Below the pieces are notes generated by a model. It made no database searches and was not told the origin of the DNA. It worked only from the letters and a program-made list of their open reading frames with translations. Source: Rugosimonospora acidiphila (GTDB taxonomy: Bacteria > Actinomycetota > Actinomycetes > Mycobacteriales > Micromonosporaceae). From it: a stretch of DNA of 64,000 nucleotides. The DNA is taken from NCBI RefSeq assembly GCF_039543385.1, contig NZ_BAABJQ010000009.1:62001-126000 (forward strand), in the 5' to 3' direction. The translations under genes were made by a program, and so were the position numbers. Shown here piece after piece: positions 45,301 through 52,836 of the stretch (position 1 is its first letter; every line of letters starts with the position of its first letter).

Positions 45301-46531
45301 TGACACGTCGGCCATGTACGTCTACGACCCGGACAGCGGCGCCTGGAGCCCGCTGGCCAGCGCCGCGGACACCCGGGAGAAGCCGGCCGCCGCGTTCATC
45401 AACGGGAAGTTCTACGCCGCCGGTGGCTGGGACGCCAACGGCAACGCGGACCCGAAGCTGGAGATCTACGACCCGGCCACGAACGGATGGTCGACCGGCG
45501 CACCGGACCCCAAGCCGTACGCGGGTTCCGGCACCGCGGTGCTCGACGGCAAGCTGTACGTGGTCGGCGGCTGCACCAGCACGTGCGGCAGTACGGACGT
45601 GGAGGTCTACGACCCGGTGAGCGACACCTGGTCGCCGGCCGCCGCGTACCCGGAGCAGGTGTCCTGGGAGTCTTGCGGCGCGCTGGGCGCGAAGGTGTAC
45701 TGCGCCGGCGGCACCACCAACAGCGGGGCCGGCAGCTCGCACGCCTACGCGTACGACCCGGGGACCGACTCGTGGTCGCCGGTGGCGGGCCTGCCCATGG
45801 ATCTGTGGGGTTCGGACTACACCGCCGCCAACGGAATGCTGCTGGTCTCCGGCGGCGTGACCAACAACAGCGCCACGGTCACCAACCAGGGGTTCGCGTA
45901 CGACCCGAGCAGCGACTCGTGGACCGCGCTGCCCAACGCGAACAACGCTCTGTACCGTGGCGGCAGCGCGTGCGGCTTCTACCAGATCGGGGGCAACCCG
46001 GGTGGAGCGTTCGCACCGCCGCTGCCGATCGACTCGGTGCTGCCCGGCTTCGCCGACTGCGGTGGGGCCAGCGACGTGCCGTGGCTGTCGGAGAGCACGA
46101 CCAGCGTTACGCTGGCGCCCGGTAAGAGCGCGAAGGTCACGGTGACGGTGAACGCCGCCGACGCGTCTATCACCCAACCGGGCACATACACCGCAAACGT
46201 CGCGGTCAGCACCGACACGCCGTACTCGACGGCCGGCGTGGCGGTCTCCATGACGGTGAATCCGCCCAAGACTTGGGGCAAGATCACCGGCTCCGTCACC
46301 TCGGCCGCGGACGGTTCCACCCTGGCGGGCGCGACGGTCCAGATCGACAGCTGGGCCACGAGCTACACCCTGAAAACCGACAAGAACGGCCAGTACGCGC
46401 TCTGGTTGGACACCCGTAACAACCCGTTGCAGGTGATCGTCGCCAAGGACGGGTACCAGCCGCAGGTGGGCACCGTGAAGATCACCAAGGGTGCCACCAC
46501 CACGGCCAGCTTCGCCCTCAAGAAGGACTGA
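42341..46531 (+). CDS. Giant secreted S53 peptidase with Kelch propeller (paralogue B)
   Basis: The 1,396-residue precursor is a divergent paralogue of the gene at 37633 with the same domain order. It has a signal peptide (VRARTWLLTGALVMATAVLGLPAAANA) and an S53 catalytic domain with Glu171 and Asp175 (GEISLDLDM), Asp257 (ASTGDLGYG) and Ser355 (YGGTSAAAP). Carboxypeptidase-regulatory-like domains (TGTVTDAGTGAGIAGATVAAG), a jelly roll ending WWWELDNVFVGAR, Kelch repeats (KFYAAGGWDANG, KLYVVGGCTSTC, KVYCAGGTTNSG) and a last beta domain (GSVTSAADGSTLAGATVQID) follow. There is no typical kumamolisin activation domain. Start ATG 42341 follows GGAGGACC. The 3' end is a triplicated 18-bp unit containing the stop codon. 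Confidence 0.88.
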   Translation: MHLPRQGRTPVRARTWLLTGALVMATAVLGLPAAANAAPAKGGAATPAGTASAKQNVVAVCGTPKKGQSACFALRRTDLAPTRGLRPADATPQGYGPSDLRSAYTLPANGGAGATIAIVDAFDDPNAESDLAVYRQQFGLPACDAASGCFRKVDQRGGTDYPTPNGDWSGEISLDLDMVSAIAPQAHIVLVEADTNNNTDLYAAEDEAVATGAKYVSNSWGSGYDSTPGSGEDPTETTASDPYFNHPGVAIVASTGDLGYGVAYPAASQYVTSVGGTALTRADNTRGWSESVWNNSFGAPGSGCSLYEPKPSFQTDTGCANRAEADVSAVADPATGVAVYQTYGNTGWSVYGGTSAAAPIITSTFADAGTPVAGTYPNSYPYAATGALNDVTTGNNGTCSPAYLCTAGPGYDGPTGLGTPNGTGAFSTGPHGEVTGTVTDAGTGAGIAGATVAAGDTTTTTDAQGHYDLHLPVGSYDVTANGYGYSDATVTGVAVADGAQVTEDFSLTAVPHATVSGTVTDGSGHGWPLYAKVTADGVPGGGVFTDPSTGHYSMDLPQGQTYQLKATPVYTGYETGGTSVTLGTTDAQANMDVPVDALACDAPGYQLHYAGTTQSFDATTAPDGWTVDNGTGTAGWVFTDDGNRGNLTGGSGGFAMVDSDHDGSSKTENTTLTAPAADFTGVSSPTVSFDTDYNSFNGQTADVDVSVDGGTTWSNVWHHGSDALREAHVDIPLPQAAGKSSVLIRFHFTGSFGWWWELDNVFVGARTCDPTTPGGIVFGQVTDANTGKGLVGAKVTSVDQAGVGGTTAATPDDTNLGDGFYWLFSPATGTHQFTATDGRYTTATGTVKVSANYATRADFALKAGQVTVSPSSIAKTVAWGGTASATVTLKNTGTEPATVNLGEQSGASTLMTAGGAPVQKVNGSYSPHALRADGKSLAPAAKAAPADGTPSDAPWTAIADYPTPIQDNVAAVNDGKLYSAFGFTGDGDTSAMYVYDPDSGAWSPLASAADTREKPAAAFINGKFYAAGGWDANGNADPKLEIYDPATNGWSTGAPDPKPYAGSGTAVLDGKLYVVGGCTSTCGSTDVEVYDPVSDTWSPAAAYPEQVSWESCGALGAKVYCAGGTTNSGAGSSHAYAYDPGTDSWSPVAGLPMDLWGSDYTAANGMLLVSGGVTNNSATVTNQGFAYDPSSDSWTALPNANNALYRGGSACGFYQIGGNPGGAFAPPLPIDSVLPGFADCGGASDVPWLSESTTSVTLAPGKSAKVTVTVNAADASITQPGTYTANVAVSTDTPYSTAGVAVSMTVNPPKTWGKITGSVTSAADGSTLAGATVQIDSWATSYTLKTDKNGQYALWLDTRNNPLQVIVAKDGYQPQVGTVKITKGATTTASFALKKD

Positions 46532-46567
46532 GGGCTCAAGAAGGACTGAGGGCTCAAGAAGGACTGA
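46514..46567 (+). repeat. 18-bp tandem triplication containing the stop codon
   Basis: Three copies of GGGCTCAAGAAGGACTGA (the first begins GCC) end the S53 gene. Because 18 is a multiple of three, the peptide end LKKD and TGA recur in frame three times. Confidence 0.92.
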
Positions 46568-46644
46568 GGGCTCCCGGTCGGCCGGGCCGGGGAGGGGCGG
46601 TGCGCCCCTCCCCGGCCTCCGCATTCCGGGAGTTAGGCTGGAGT

Positions 46645-47448
46645 GTGCCCGAAGGTCATACCCTCCACCGCCTCGCCGAGCGGCACCGCACCATGTACGC
46701 CGGCAAGCGGGTCACCGCCAGCAGCCCCCAGGGCCGGTTCGCCACGGGAGCCGCCGCCGTCTCCGGGTCCGTGCTGCGCGACACCGAGGCGTACGGCAAG
46801 CACCTGTTCCACCATTACGACGGGCGTTCGGTGCACATCCACCTCGGGCTGTACGGGGCGTTCACCGAGGGGACCGGTGCGGCACCCGACCCGGTGGGGC
46901 AGGTCCGGCTGCGGCTGTCCACCCGGCGCCACTGGCTGGACCTGCGCGGCGCGTCGGCGTGCGAGCTGCTGACCCTGGCCGAGGTGGACGCGCTGCGCGA
47001 CCGGCTGGGCGCCGATCCGCTGCGCGACGACGCCGATCCGGCCGCCGCGTACGCCCGCATCGGGGGCCGGGACACGCCGCTCGCCGCCCTGTTGATGGAT
47101 CAGTCCATTGTGGCCGGTGCCGGACTGGTCTACGTGTCCGAGGTGCTGTTCCGGGCCGGGATCGCGCCGACGGCGCCCGGTCGCCGGTTGACCCCGGAGG
47201 CGTTCACGCGGCTGTGGACCGACCTCGTGGCGCTGATGAAGGAGGGTGTGCGGCTCGGGCGGATCGACACCGTCCACAGTCGACACCTGCCGGAGGCGAT
47301 GGGCCGGGCGCCCCGGATGGACCGGCACGGCGGCGAGGTGTACGTGTACCGGCGCCACGGACAGCCGTGCCTGGTCTGCGGCGGCGAGGTGCTGCGTGCC
47401 GGGCTGGCCGGCCGGAACTCGTACTGGTGCCCGACCTGCCAGCCCTAG
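46645..47448 (+). CDS. Fpg/Nei-family DNA glycosylase (endonuclease VIII-like)
   Basis: The 267-residue enzyme removes oxidised bases and cleaves the DNA backbone. Processing of the initiator exposes Pro2, the catalytic amine, followed by Glu3 in VPEGHTLHRLA. The H2TH domain (DTPLAALLMDQSIVAGAGLVYVSEVLFRAGI) and the C-terminal zinc finger with four cysteines (CLVCGGEVLRAGLAGRNSYWCPTC) are intact. The conserved Lys is in YGKHLFHHY. The GTG at 46645 is required to give the N-terminal Pro; the longer frame upstream would abolish activity. It converges tightly with the dehalogenase gene (7 bp). Confidence 0.92.
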   Translation: MPEGHTLHRLAERHRTMYAGKRVTASSPQGRFATGAAAVSGSVLRDTEAYGKHLFHHYDGRSVHIHLGLYGAFTEGTGAAPDPVGQVRLRLSTRRHWLDLRGASACELLTLAEVDALRDRLGADPLRDDADPAAAYARIGGRDTPLAALLMDQSIVAGAGLVYVSEVLFRAGIAPTAPGRRLTPEAFTRLWTDLVALMKEGVRLGRIDTVHSRHLPEAMGRAPRMDRHGGEVYVYRRHGQPCLVCGGEVLRAGLAGRNSYWCPTCQP

Positions 47449-47455
47449 CACCGTC

Positions 47456-48316
47456 TCAGCGCAGGCCGTGCCGGTCCAACCAGGCGGAGATGGCCGAGGC
47501 TACCGCCTCCGGCTCGTCCTCGGGCGCGTGGTGGCCGGCGGGCACCCCGAACTTCTCGACCTCCAGACCGGCGATGGTGGTCACACACCAGTCGAGCTGC
47601 TCCGGGGTCATCATGCTGCCCGGCCCGGGCTCGAAGGTGAGCAGGAGCTTGGGCACGTCGGGGCTTTCCGCCAGCCACCGGTCGTAGCGTTCGATCCGGG
47701 CGACGACGTCGGCCGGCTCACCGTCCAGCGGCATCGCCCTCGCCCACCGCAACAGCGGCAGGCGGCTGCCCCGGTCCGGGTACGGCCGGCGGTAGGCGTC
47801 GAGGTCCGCCTCGTCCAACTGCCGAACCACGGTGGCGGGCAGCAGTTCGATAAACGCGTTGTCGTCCAGCATCATCTTCTCGCCCACGCCGGGAGTCTTG
47901 ATCGCCCGGAACAGGGCATGCGCGCCCTCGGGAAACTCCTCCCAGGTCATCGGCTTCAGGATGGTCTCGGTGAAGGCGACGGCGCGGACCCGTTCGGGGT
48001 GGCGGGCCGCCCAGTCGAAGGCCAGCGCCCCGCCCCAGTCGTGCCCGACCAGAACCACCCGGTCGAGGCCGAGGGAGTCGAACCAGGCGTCGAGGTACCG
48101 CGCGTGGTCGTCGAACGTGTAGGAGATGCCCGGCTTGCCCGACTCCCCCATCCCGATCAGATCCGGCGCGAGCCGCCGACCGGGATCGCCGACCGCCGGC
48201 AGCACCCGCCGCCAGAGGTGGGAGGAGGTGGGGTTGCCGTGCAGGAAGACGATCGGCGCACCGGCACCGACCTCCCGGTGGAACATCGTCGAATCGAGTA
48301 CGTGCCGGATGGGCAT
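47456..48316 (-). CDS. Haloalkane dehalogenase-like alpha/beta hydrolase (HLD-II)
   Basis: The 286-residue protein matches DhaA-type haloalkane dehalogenases. It has halide-binding Asn28 (LHGNPTSS) and Trp94, nucleophile Asp93 (VGHDWGGAL), catalytic acid Glu117 (FTETILKP) and base His262 (AGHHAPEDEP). All five functional positions of the HLD-II group are present. HLDs hydrolyse carbon-halogen bonds to alcohols; Renilla luciferase shares this fold, so other activities are possible. It is cytoplasmic. GGAG precedes the ATG. It is the last gene of an operon after the PPOX-like and NmrA-like genes, with a divergent HxlR regulator. Confidence 0.88.
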   Translation of the reverse strand: MPIRHVLDSTMFHREVGAGAPIVFLHGNPTSSHLWRRVLPAVGDPGRRLAPDLIGMGESGKPGISYTFDDHARYLDAWFDSLGLDRVVLVGHDWGGALAFDWAARHPERVRAVAFTETILKPMTWEEFPEGAHALFRAIKTPGVGEKMMLDDNAFIELLPATVVRQLDEADLDAYRRPYPDRGSRLPLLRWARAMPLDGEPADVVARIERYDRWLAESPDVPKLLLTFEPGPGSMMTPEQLDWCVTTIAGLEVEKFGVPAGHHAPEDEPEAVASAISAWLDRHGLR

Positions 48317-48350
48317 CGCGGTCTCCGTTGAATGGTGTGATGGTCTGTGG

Positions 48351-48743
48351 TCAGATGTTGAGGCTCATCGCGCGGTCCACCGAGATCTCGATGGCTATCC
48401 GGCCGGGCGGTTCCGGGGGTGGCGCCCCGTAGCGGGCGGCGTACCGGCGGGCGGCCTCGTACACCCGCTCCGGCGCTCCCGATATCGTGGCCCCACCCTC
48501 CAGCGTGACCCAGCGGAACCCGACCGCCTGGCACAACGCCACCCGGCCGCCCGGGCGGGCCAGCACGTTGCGGGCCTTGCGCGACGAGGCCACCGTCAGG
48601 ACCCGGGCCAGTTGCCCCACGCGGTCCCAGGTGAACCGGACGGCCACCACGTGAGGTGAGCCGTCCGGTCGCAGCGTGGTCAGCGTGGCGAGACGGGGCT
48701 CGGCCAGGAACGCCTCGACCCCGGGTGGCAGCGGCGGCCTCAC
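48351..48743 (-). CDS. PPOX-class (F420- or FMN-binding) small flavoprotein
   Basis: The 130-residue split-barrel protein begins FLAEPRLATLTTLRPDGSPHVVAVRFTWD, the typical start of pyridoxamine-phosphate-oxidase-like F420-dependent enzymes in actinobacteria. It continues with SSRKARNVLARPGGRVALCQ and WVTLEGGATISG. Such proteins bind F420 or FMN and reduce varied substrates. Its GTG overlaps the stop of the NmrA-like gene (GTGA), so they are co-translated. Confidence 0.85.
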   Translation of the reverse strand: MRPPLPPGVEAFLAEPRLATLTTLRPDGSPHVVAVRFTWDRVGQLARVLTVASSRKARNVLARPGGRVALCQAVGFRWVTLEGGATISGAPERVYEAARRYAARYGAPPPEPPGRIAIEISVDRAMSLNI

Positions 48744-49558
48744 CGGAAGGCGTCGACGTGGCGCCCCAGCCAGTCGGCGAAGCTGCGCGGGGCGCAGCCG
48801 AGGACCCGCTCGACGTCCGGGCTGATCCGCTGCTCGGCATCGGTCGGCTCGCCGAGGATGGCCAGGGTGCCCTCGACCACGGGCTCCGGCATGAACCGCA
48901 GCATCTGTGCGCGGGCCTCGTCGCGGGACTGTTCGACGAACCGGACCGGCTCACCGAGCGCGACCCCGATCGCCTCGGCCCGCTGCCGGGGCGTGGTCAG
49001 CGCCGGCCCGGTCAGCTCGTACACCCGGCCCGCGTGGCCCTCGCCGCACAGGGCTACGGCCGCGACGTCGGCGATGTCGGCCGGGTCGATGGACGGCAGC
49101 CCGACGTCGCCGAACGGTGCGGCCACCGTGCGCTGTGCCCGCACCCCCGGCGCCCAGGCGTACGCGTTGGAGTCGAACCCGCCCGGCCGAAGTACCGTCC
49201 AGGCCAGCTCCGACCCGGTGACCGCCTCCTCGAACGCGCCCGCGTGGCGGTAGGACTCCGGCCGCGTACCGGCGCCCTGCGTGGACAGCAGCACCACCCG
49301 CCGCACCCCGCCGGCCTTGGCGGCGTCGAGGATGCCGTGCGCGTCGTCGCCCGCCACGAGCAGGAACAGCGCGTCGGCGCCGTCGAGCACCGGCCGCAGC
49401 GTCTGCGGATCGGCCAGATCGGCGGCCCGGCTGACGACGCCCTCCGGCAGTCCGTCGATCGGCCTACGCCCCACGGCGGTCACCGTCTCGCCGGCCGCCA
49501 CCAGGGCATCGACCAGCGGTCGGCCCACGTTTCCGGCCGCCCCCATCACCACAATCAT
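48740..49558 (-). CDS. NmrA-like NAD(P)-binding oxidoreductase
   Basis: The 272-residue atypical SDR has the loop MGAAGNVGRPLVDALVAAGETVTAVGR at its N-terminus and VVLLSTQGAG, TVLRPGGFDSNAYAW and DPADIADVAAVAL further on. The usual Tyr-Lys pair is not preserved, as in NmrA/azoreductase/QorB-like proteins. These act as NAD(P)H sensors or quinone reductases. The ATG at 49558 is best spaced from AGGAG; 49561 is also possible. Its promoter region carries a palindrome shared with the divergent HxlR gene, the arrangement of QorR/QorB-type redox pairs. Confidence 0.87.
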   Translation of the reverse strand: MIVVMGAAGNVGRPLVDALVAAGETVTAVGRRPIDGLPEGVVSRAADLADPQTLRPVLDGADALFLLVAGDDAHGILDAAKAGGVRRVVLLSTQGAGTRPESYRHAGAFEEAVTGSELAWTVLRPGGFDSNAYAWAPGVRAQRTVAAPFGDVGLPSIDPADIADVAAVALCGEGHAGRVYELTGPALTTPRQRAEAIGVALGEPVRFVEQSRDEARAQMLRFMPEPVVEGTLAILGEPTDAEQRISPDVERVLGCAPRSFADWLGRHVDAFR

Positions 49559-49633
49559 CATCAAACTCCTTCGATGGAGCGCCGGATCCCGGCGCGCCGC
49601 CCGGCGGCGGCCCGACGAAGCTAACACCCTGGG

Positions 49634-49649
49634 TATAGTAGGTACCTAC
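49634..49649. promoter_or_regulatory. HxlR operator overlapping both promoters
   Basis: GTAGGTACCTAC (49638-49649) is a perfect 12-bp palindrome. It overlaps a plus-strand -10 (TATAGT, 49634-49639) and a minus-strand -10 (TACTAT, 49635-49640). A dimer bound here would shut both the hxlR-type gene and the oxidoreductase operon. Confidence 0.65.
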
Positions 49650-49678
49650 AGGAAAGTGACTACCCGGAAGGACACCAC

Positions 49679-50068
49679 ATGGCGGCGACTCAGGTCGAGA
49701 AGCACGGGCCGGTCGACCCGGAGCAGGCCTGCCCGATCGCCCCGGTGGTGGACATCGTGTTCAGCCGCTGGACCACCCCGATCCTGTGGGCCCTCAACGA
49801 GTTCGGCCGGCAGCGGTTCGTCGAACTGGAGCGGTCGATCTCCTCGATCACGCCGAAGGTCCTGACCCAGCGGCTACGCCAGCTCGAACGCGACGGGCTG
49901 GTCGTGCGCACCTACCACCCCGAGGTGCCGCCCCGGGTGGAGTACGAGATCAGCGACCTCGGCCGCAGCCTCGCCCCGCTGTTCGCGAGCCTCTCCCAGT
50001 GGGCCACCACCAACCTCGACAGGGTGGACCAGGCCCGCCGCGACTACGACGCCAGGCCCTCGCGGTAG
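49679..50068 (+). CDS. HxlR family transcriptional regulator
   Basis: The 129-residue protein has the HxlR/DUF24 winged helix: CPIAPVVDIVFSRWTTPILWALNEFGRQRFVELERSISSITPKVLTQRLRQLERDGLVVRTYHPEVPPRVEYEISDLGRSL. The single Cys (about residue 18) is where YodB/QorR-type members sense electrophiles or oxidation. It is divergent from the NmrA-like/PPOX/dehalogenase operon with a palindrome across both -10 elements, so it probably represses that operon and itself. Confidence 0.9.
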   Translation: MAATQVEKHGPVDPEQACPIAPVVDIVFSRWTTPILWALNEFGRQRFVELERSISSITPKVLTQRLRQLERDGLVVRTYHPEVPPRVEYEISDLGRSLAPLFASLSQWATTNLDRVDQARRDYDARPSR

Positions 50069-50215
50069 GCGCGGGGATCGCCAGAATCCCATACATCACC
50101 CGCTGGGAGTGATGCCCGCGCGTCGCGGCGCGTGTGATGCTGGGCTGGTCTGATCTCCGCAAGGCCGGGGCTACCCGAGCCAGGGGCGGCGGCCGACTTA
50201 AAGGGGGCGAGGGCA

Positions 50216-50824
50216 GTGGGACAGCCACCGGTCGAGGTGGTCAACGCGACGACGTCCGTGGTCAGCGATGCCCGCGGCGACATCGAGACCACCGGCACGG
50301 AGCCGCTGGGGCTTTTCGAGGCCGATACCCGGTTCCTGTCCAGATGGGTGCTGAGCATCGACGGCCAGCGCCCCACCCTGCTGTCCAACGACGTCCCGCG
50401 CTACTTCGAGGCCGAATTCCTGCTGGTGCCCGAGGAGGCGGCGGGCGGCAGCAGGCTGCGGGTCACCCGCAACCGCACGCTCTCCCAGGGGCTGCGCGAG
50501 ACGGTGCTGCTCTCCCATCAGGGCGACACACCCGTGGAGGTGACGGTCCGCGTGGACGCGGACGCCGACTTCGCCGTACGGTCCGAGGCCGGCGGCGCAC
50601 CGGCGCACCACGGCATCGCGTACCGCAGAATCGAGCGCGATACCCTCATCCTCGGCCTCGACGGCGACGGCTCCCACCGCCAGACGGCGATCAGCGCGAG
50701 CGCGCCGGCCGAACTCGACCAGAACGGGCTCACCTTCCGCGTCCACCTCGAACCGCGGCGAGACTGGTCGGTGGAGCTACTCGTGTCCCTGGCCGACGGC
50801 ACGGCCTCCGCCGCAAGGCGGTGA
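50216..50824 (+). CDS. Stand-alone glycogen-debranching N-terminal domain protein
   Basis: The 202-residue protein matches only the N-terminal beta-sandwich domain of actinobacterial amylo-1,6-glucosidase/trehalase-like proteins: GLFEADTRFLSRWVLSIDGQRPTLLSNDVPRYFEAEFLLV, then LRVTRNRTLSQGLRETVLLSHQG and GIAYRRIERDTLIL. The catalytic (alpha/alpha)6 barrel that normally follows, some 450 residues, is missing: the frame stops cleanly with TGA, and 12 bp later the convergent gene ends. It is either a truncated remnant or a free domain. GGGGGCGAGGG precedes the GTG. Confidence 0.75.
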   Translation: MGQPPVEVVNATTSVVSDARGDIETTGTEPLGLFEADTRFLSRWVLSIDGQRPTLLSNDVPRYFEAEFLLVPEEAAGGSRLRVTRNRTLSQGLRETVLLSHQGDTPVEVTVRVDADADFAVRSEAGGAPAHHGIAYRRIERDTLILGLDGDGSHRQTAISASAPAELDQNGLTFRVHLEPRRDWSVELLVSLADGTASAARR

Positions 50825-50836
50825 GGCGAGCGCGGG

Positions 50837-52009
50837 TCAGGGGCGCAGCACCACCTTGGTGAGCTCCTCGCGCTTGTGCTTGTGCAGCTCGAATCCGCGC
50901 GGCGCCTCGTCCAGGCTCATCCGGTGGGTCACCACGAAGCTCGGGTCGATGTCGCCTTTGCGGATGCGTTCGTAGAGCGGGCGCAGGTACCGCTGCACGT
51001 GGCACTGTCCACTGCGGATGGTCAGCGACCGGTTCATCACCGTACCCATCGGAAACTTGTCGATGAACCCGAGGTACGCGCCGATGACCGATACGATGCC
51101 GCCGCTGCGGCAGGCCAGGATGGCCTCCCGCAACGCGTGCGGGCGGTCCGTCTCCAGCCGGGTGGCCTGCTTCACCCGGTCGTAGGCGTTGAGCGGGCCG
51201 ACCGAGTGGTGCGCCTCCGAGCCGACCGCGTCGATGCACGCGTCCGGCCCACGCCCCGCGGTCAGCTCCCGCAACGCGTCCAGCACATCGGTCTGTTCGT
51301 AGTTGAGGATCTCCGCGCCGGCCTTGTCCCGGGCCATCCGCAGCCGGTACGGGTACCGGTCGATCGCGATGACCCGTTCGGCGCCGAGCAGGTACGCGCT
51401 GGCGATGGCGAACTGTCCCACCGGCCCGGCGCCCCAGACCGCGATCACGTCACCCGGCCTGATCTCGCACAGCTCGGCGCCCATGAAGCCGGTCGGGAGG
51501 ATGTCGGACAGGAACAGCAGCTTCTCGTCGGGCAGGTCGTCGTCCACCTTCAGCGGCCCCACATCCGCGAACGGCACCCGGACGTACTGCGCCTGGCCGC
51601 CGGCGTAGCCGCCCAGCATGTGCGAGTACCCGTAGATCCCGGCCGGCGAGTGACCCATGATCTTCTCGGCGATCAGGGCATTGGGGTTGGAGTTCTCGCA
51701 GACCGAGTACATCCCGTGCGCGCACGCGCTGCAGTTCCCGCAGGCGATGGGGAACGGCACCACCACCCGATCGCCGGCCCTCAGGTTGTCCACCGCCGGA
51801 CCGACCTCGACCACCTCGCCCATGAACTCGTGACCGAGGACGTCTCCGCGCCTCATCGTCGGCACGTACCCGTTGTAGAGGTGCAGGTCCGATCCGCAGA
51901 TGCTGGTCGACGTGACCTTGACGATGGCGTCCCGGTCGTTGAGGATCCGCGGGTCGGGCACCTCCCGGATCTCGACGGAGTTGCGCCCCATCCAGCAGTT
52001 GGCCTTCAT
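50837..52009 (-). CDS. Zinc-dependent alcohol dehydrogenase
   Basis: The 390-residue enzyme is a zinc MDR of the glutathione-independent formaldehyde dehydrogenase/threonine dehydrogenase-like group. Catalytic zinc ligands include Cys38 (STSICGSDLH) and the GHEFMGEV His. The structural zinc cysteines are in CGNCSACAHGMYSVC. The NAD loop is VIAVWGAGPVGQFAIASAYLLGAERVIAID. The substrate could be formaldehyde, another aldehyde or a secondary alcohol. It overlaps the upstream SRPBCC gene by 4 bp (ATGA), so the two are one transcript. Confidence 0.9.
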   Translation of the reverse strand: MKANCWMGRNSVEIREVPDPRILNDRDAIVKVTSTSICGSDLHLYNGYVPTMRRGDVLGHEFMGEVVEVGPAVDNLRAGDRVVVPFPIACGNCSACAHGMYSVCENSNPNALIAEKIMGHSPAGIYGYSHMLGGYAGGQAQYVRVPFADVGPLKVDDDLPDEKLLFLSDILPTGFMGAELCEIRPGDVIAVWGAGPVGQFAIASAYLLGAERVIAIDRYPYRLRMARDKAGAEILNYEQTDVLDALRELTAGRGPDACIDAVGSEAHHSVGPLNAYDRVKQATRLETDRPHALREAILACRSGGIVSVIGAYLGFIDKFPMGTVMNRSLTIRSGQCHVQRYLRPLYERIRKGDIDPSFVVTHRMSLDEAPRGFELHKHKREELTKVVLRP

Positions 52010-52665
52010 CGGACTTCCCTCCGGCCGGTTCCCTGTCGCGGCCTGCCGGGTCGCTGCGCCAGCTGCCGGCGGGCGTTCAAGCCGTCCGGGCTCGCGTCCG
52101 ACCGGGTCACCTCGCCGGTCTCGATGACCTGCTTGAACCGTCGCAGATCGTCGCGGGCCTGCTGGTACGGGTGCTCACCGAACAGCTTGGCCACCGCCGC
52201 GCCGAGCCGTCCCGCCGGCGGCGAGAAGTCCAGCTCGACCCGGACCTCGGTGCCGCGTCCCCCCGGGGCCGGCGCGAAGCTGACCTGGCCCGAGTTCTTG
52301 ACGTCCGCGCCGTCCACGCTGCGCCACGCGATCAGTTGCCGCGGCCGGTCCTCGACCAACTCGGCGTCCCACTCGACGCTGCGGCGGCCGGGAGCCCTCG
52401 CGGTCCAGTGCGAGCCGCCCTGCCCGGTCGCCCGCACCGACTCGAGGTGGTACATGAAGCTGGGCAGGTTCTCCAGGTCGCGCCAGAACCGGTACGCCTC
52501 CTCCGGCGCCCGGTCCACGGTCACCGAGGCCCGTACCCGCAGCGCCTCGCGCCGCCGGCCCCGGGCCCGGATCACGCCGAGCGCGGCGACCGCCCCCAGC
52601 CCCAGGCTGGCGACCCCCAACGGTCGGATGAGCCGGCCCACCGCCCCACCGTCGTTTCTGCCCAT
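52006..52665 (-). CDS. SRPBCC-fold (cyclase/dehydrase-like) protein
   Basis: The 219-residue protein begins with a short hydrophobic stretch (LIRPLGVASLGLGAVAALGVI), then a START/SRPBCC domain: VRASVTVDRAPEEAYRFWRDLENLPSFMYHLESVRATGQGGSHWTA, DAELVEDRPRQLIAWRSV and VRVELDFSPPAGRLG. The fold binds lipophilic ligands, and in this family the function is unassigned. The N-terminal helix may anchor it in the membrane. The same pairing with a zinc alcohol dehydrogenase is common in actinobacteria. The ribosome-binding site is weak. Confidence 0.82.
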   Translation of the reverse strand: MGRNDGGAVGRLIRPLGVASLGLGAVAALGVIRARGRRREALRVRASVTVDRAPEEAYRFWRDLENLPSFMYHLESVRATGQGGSHWTARAPGRRSVEWDAELVEDRPRQLIAWRSVDGADVKNSGQVSFAPAPGGRGTEVRVELDFSPPAGRLGAAVAKLFGEHPYQQARDDLRRFKQVIETGEVTRSDASPDGLNARRQLAQRPGRPRQGTGRREVR

Positions 52666-52769
52666 CGTTTCGCGGCCCCGCCCTCGTTGGCCGGCTTCGC
52701 GCGGCGAGCCGGGTCGACGGTGGCCGTACCCCGTAATTCCCGCGCCACTCGCGCTCCGCCGGCCCCCGA

Positions 52770-52819
52770 ACGTAACCGGCCGGCCGCCCCCTCATCCGGA
52801 GGCGGCCGGCCGGTTACGT
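52770..52819 (-). terminator. Strong terminator hairpin after the P450/ferredoxin operon
   Basis: A perfect 19-bp stem (ACGTAACCGGCCGGCCGCC and complement) encloses a 12-nt loop. It lies 41 bp after the ferredoxin stop on the minus strand and before the SRPBCC gene. Confidence 0.8.
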
Positions 52820-52836
52820 GACGGCGGATGGGGCGG

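Noticed and set aside
43751..46624. 957-codon antisense frame across the S53 peptidase
   Set aside because: Arg/Gly/Val-rich shadow of a gene with full catalytic motifs and Kelch repeats on the other strand.
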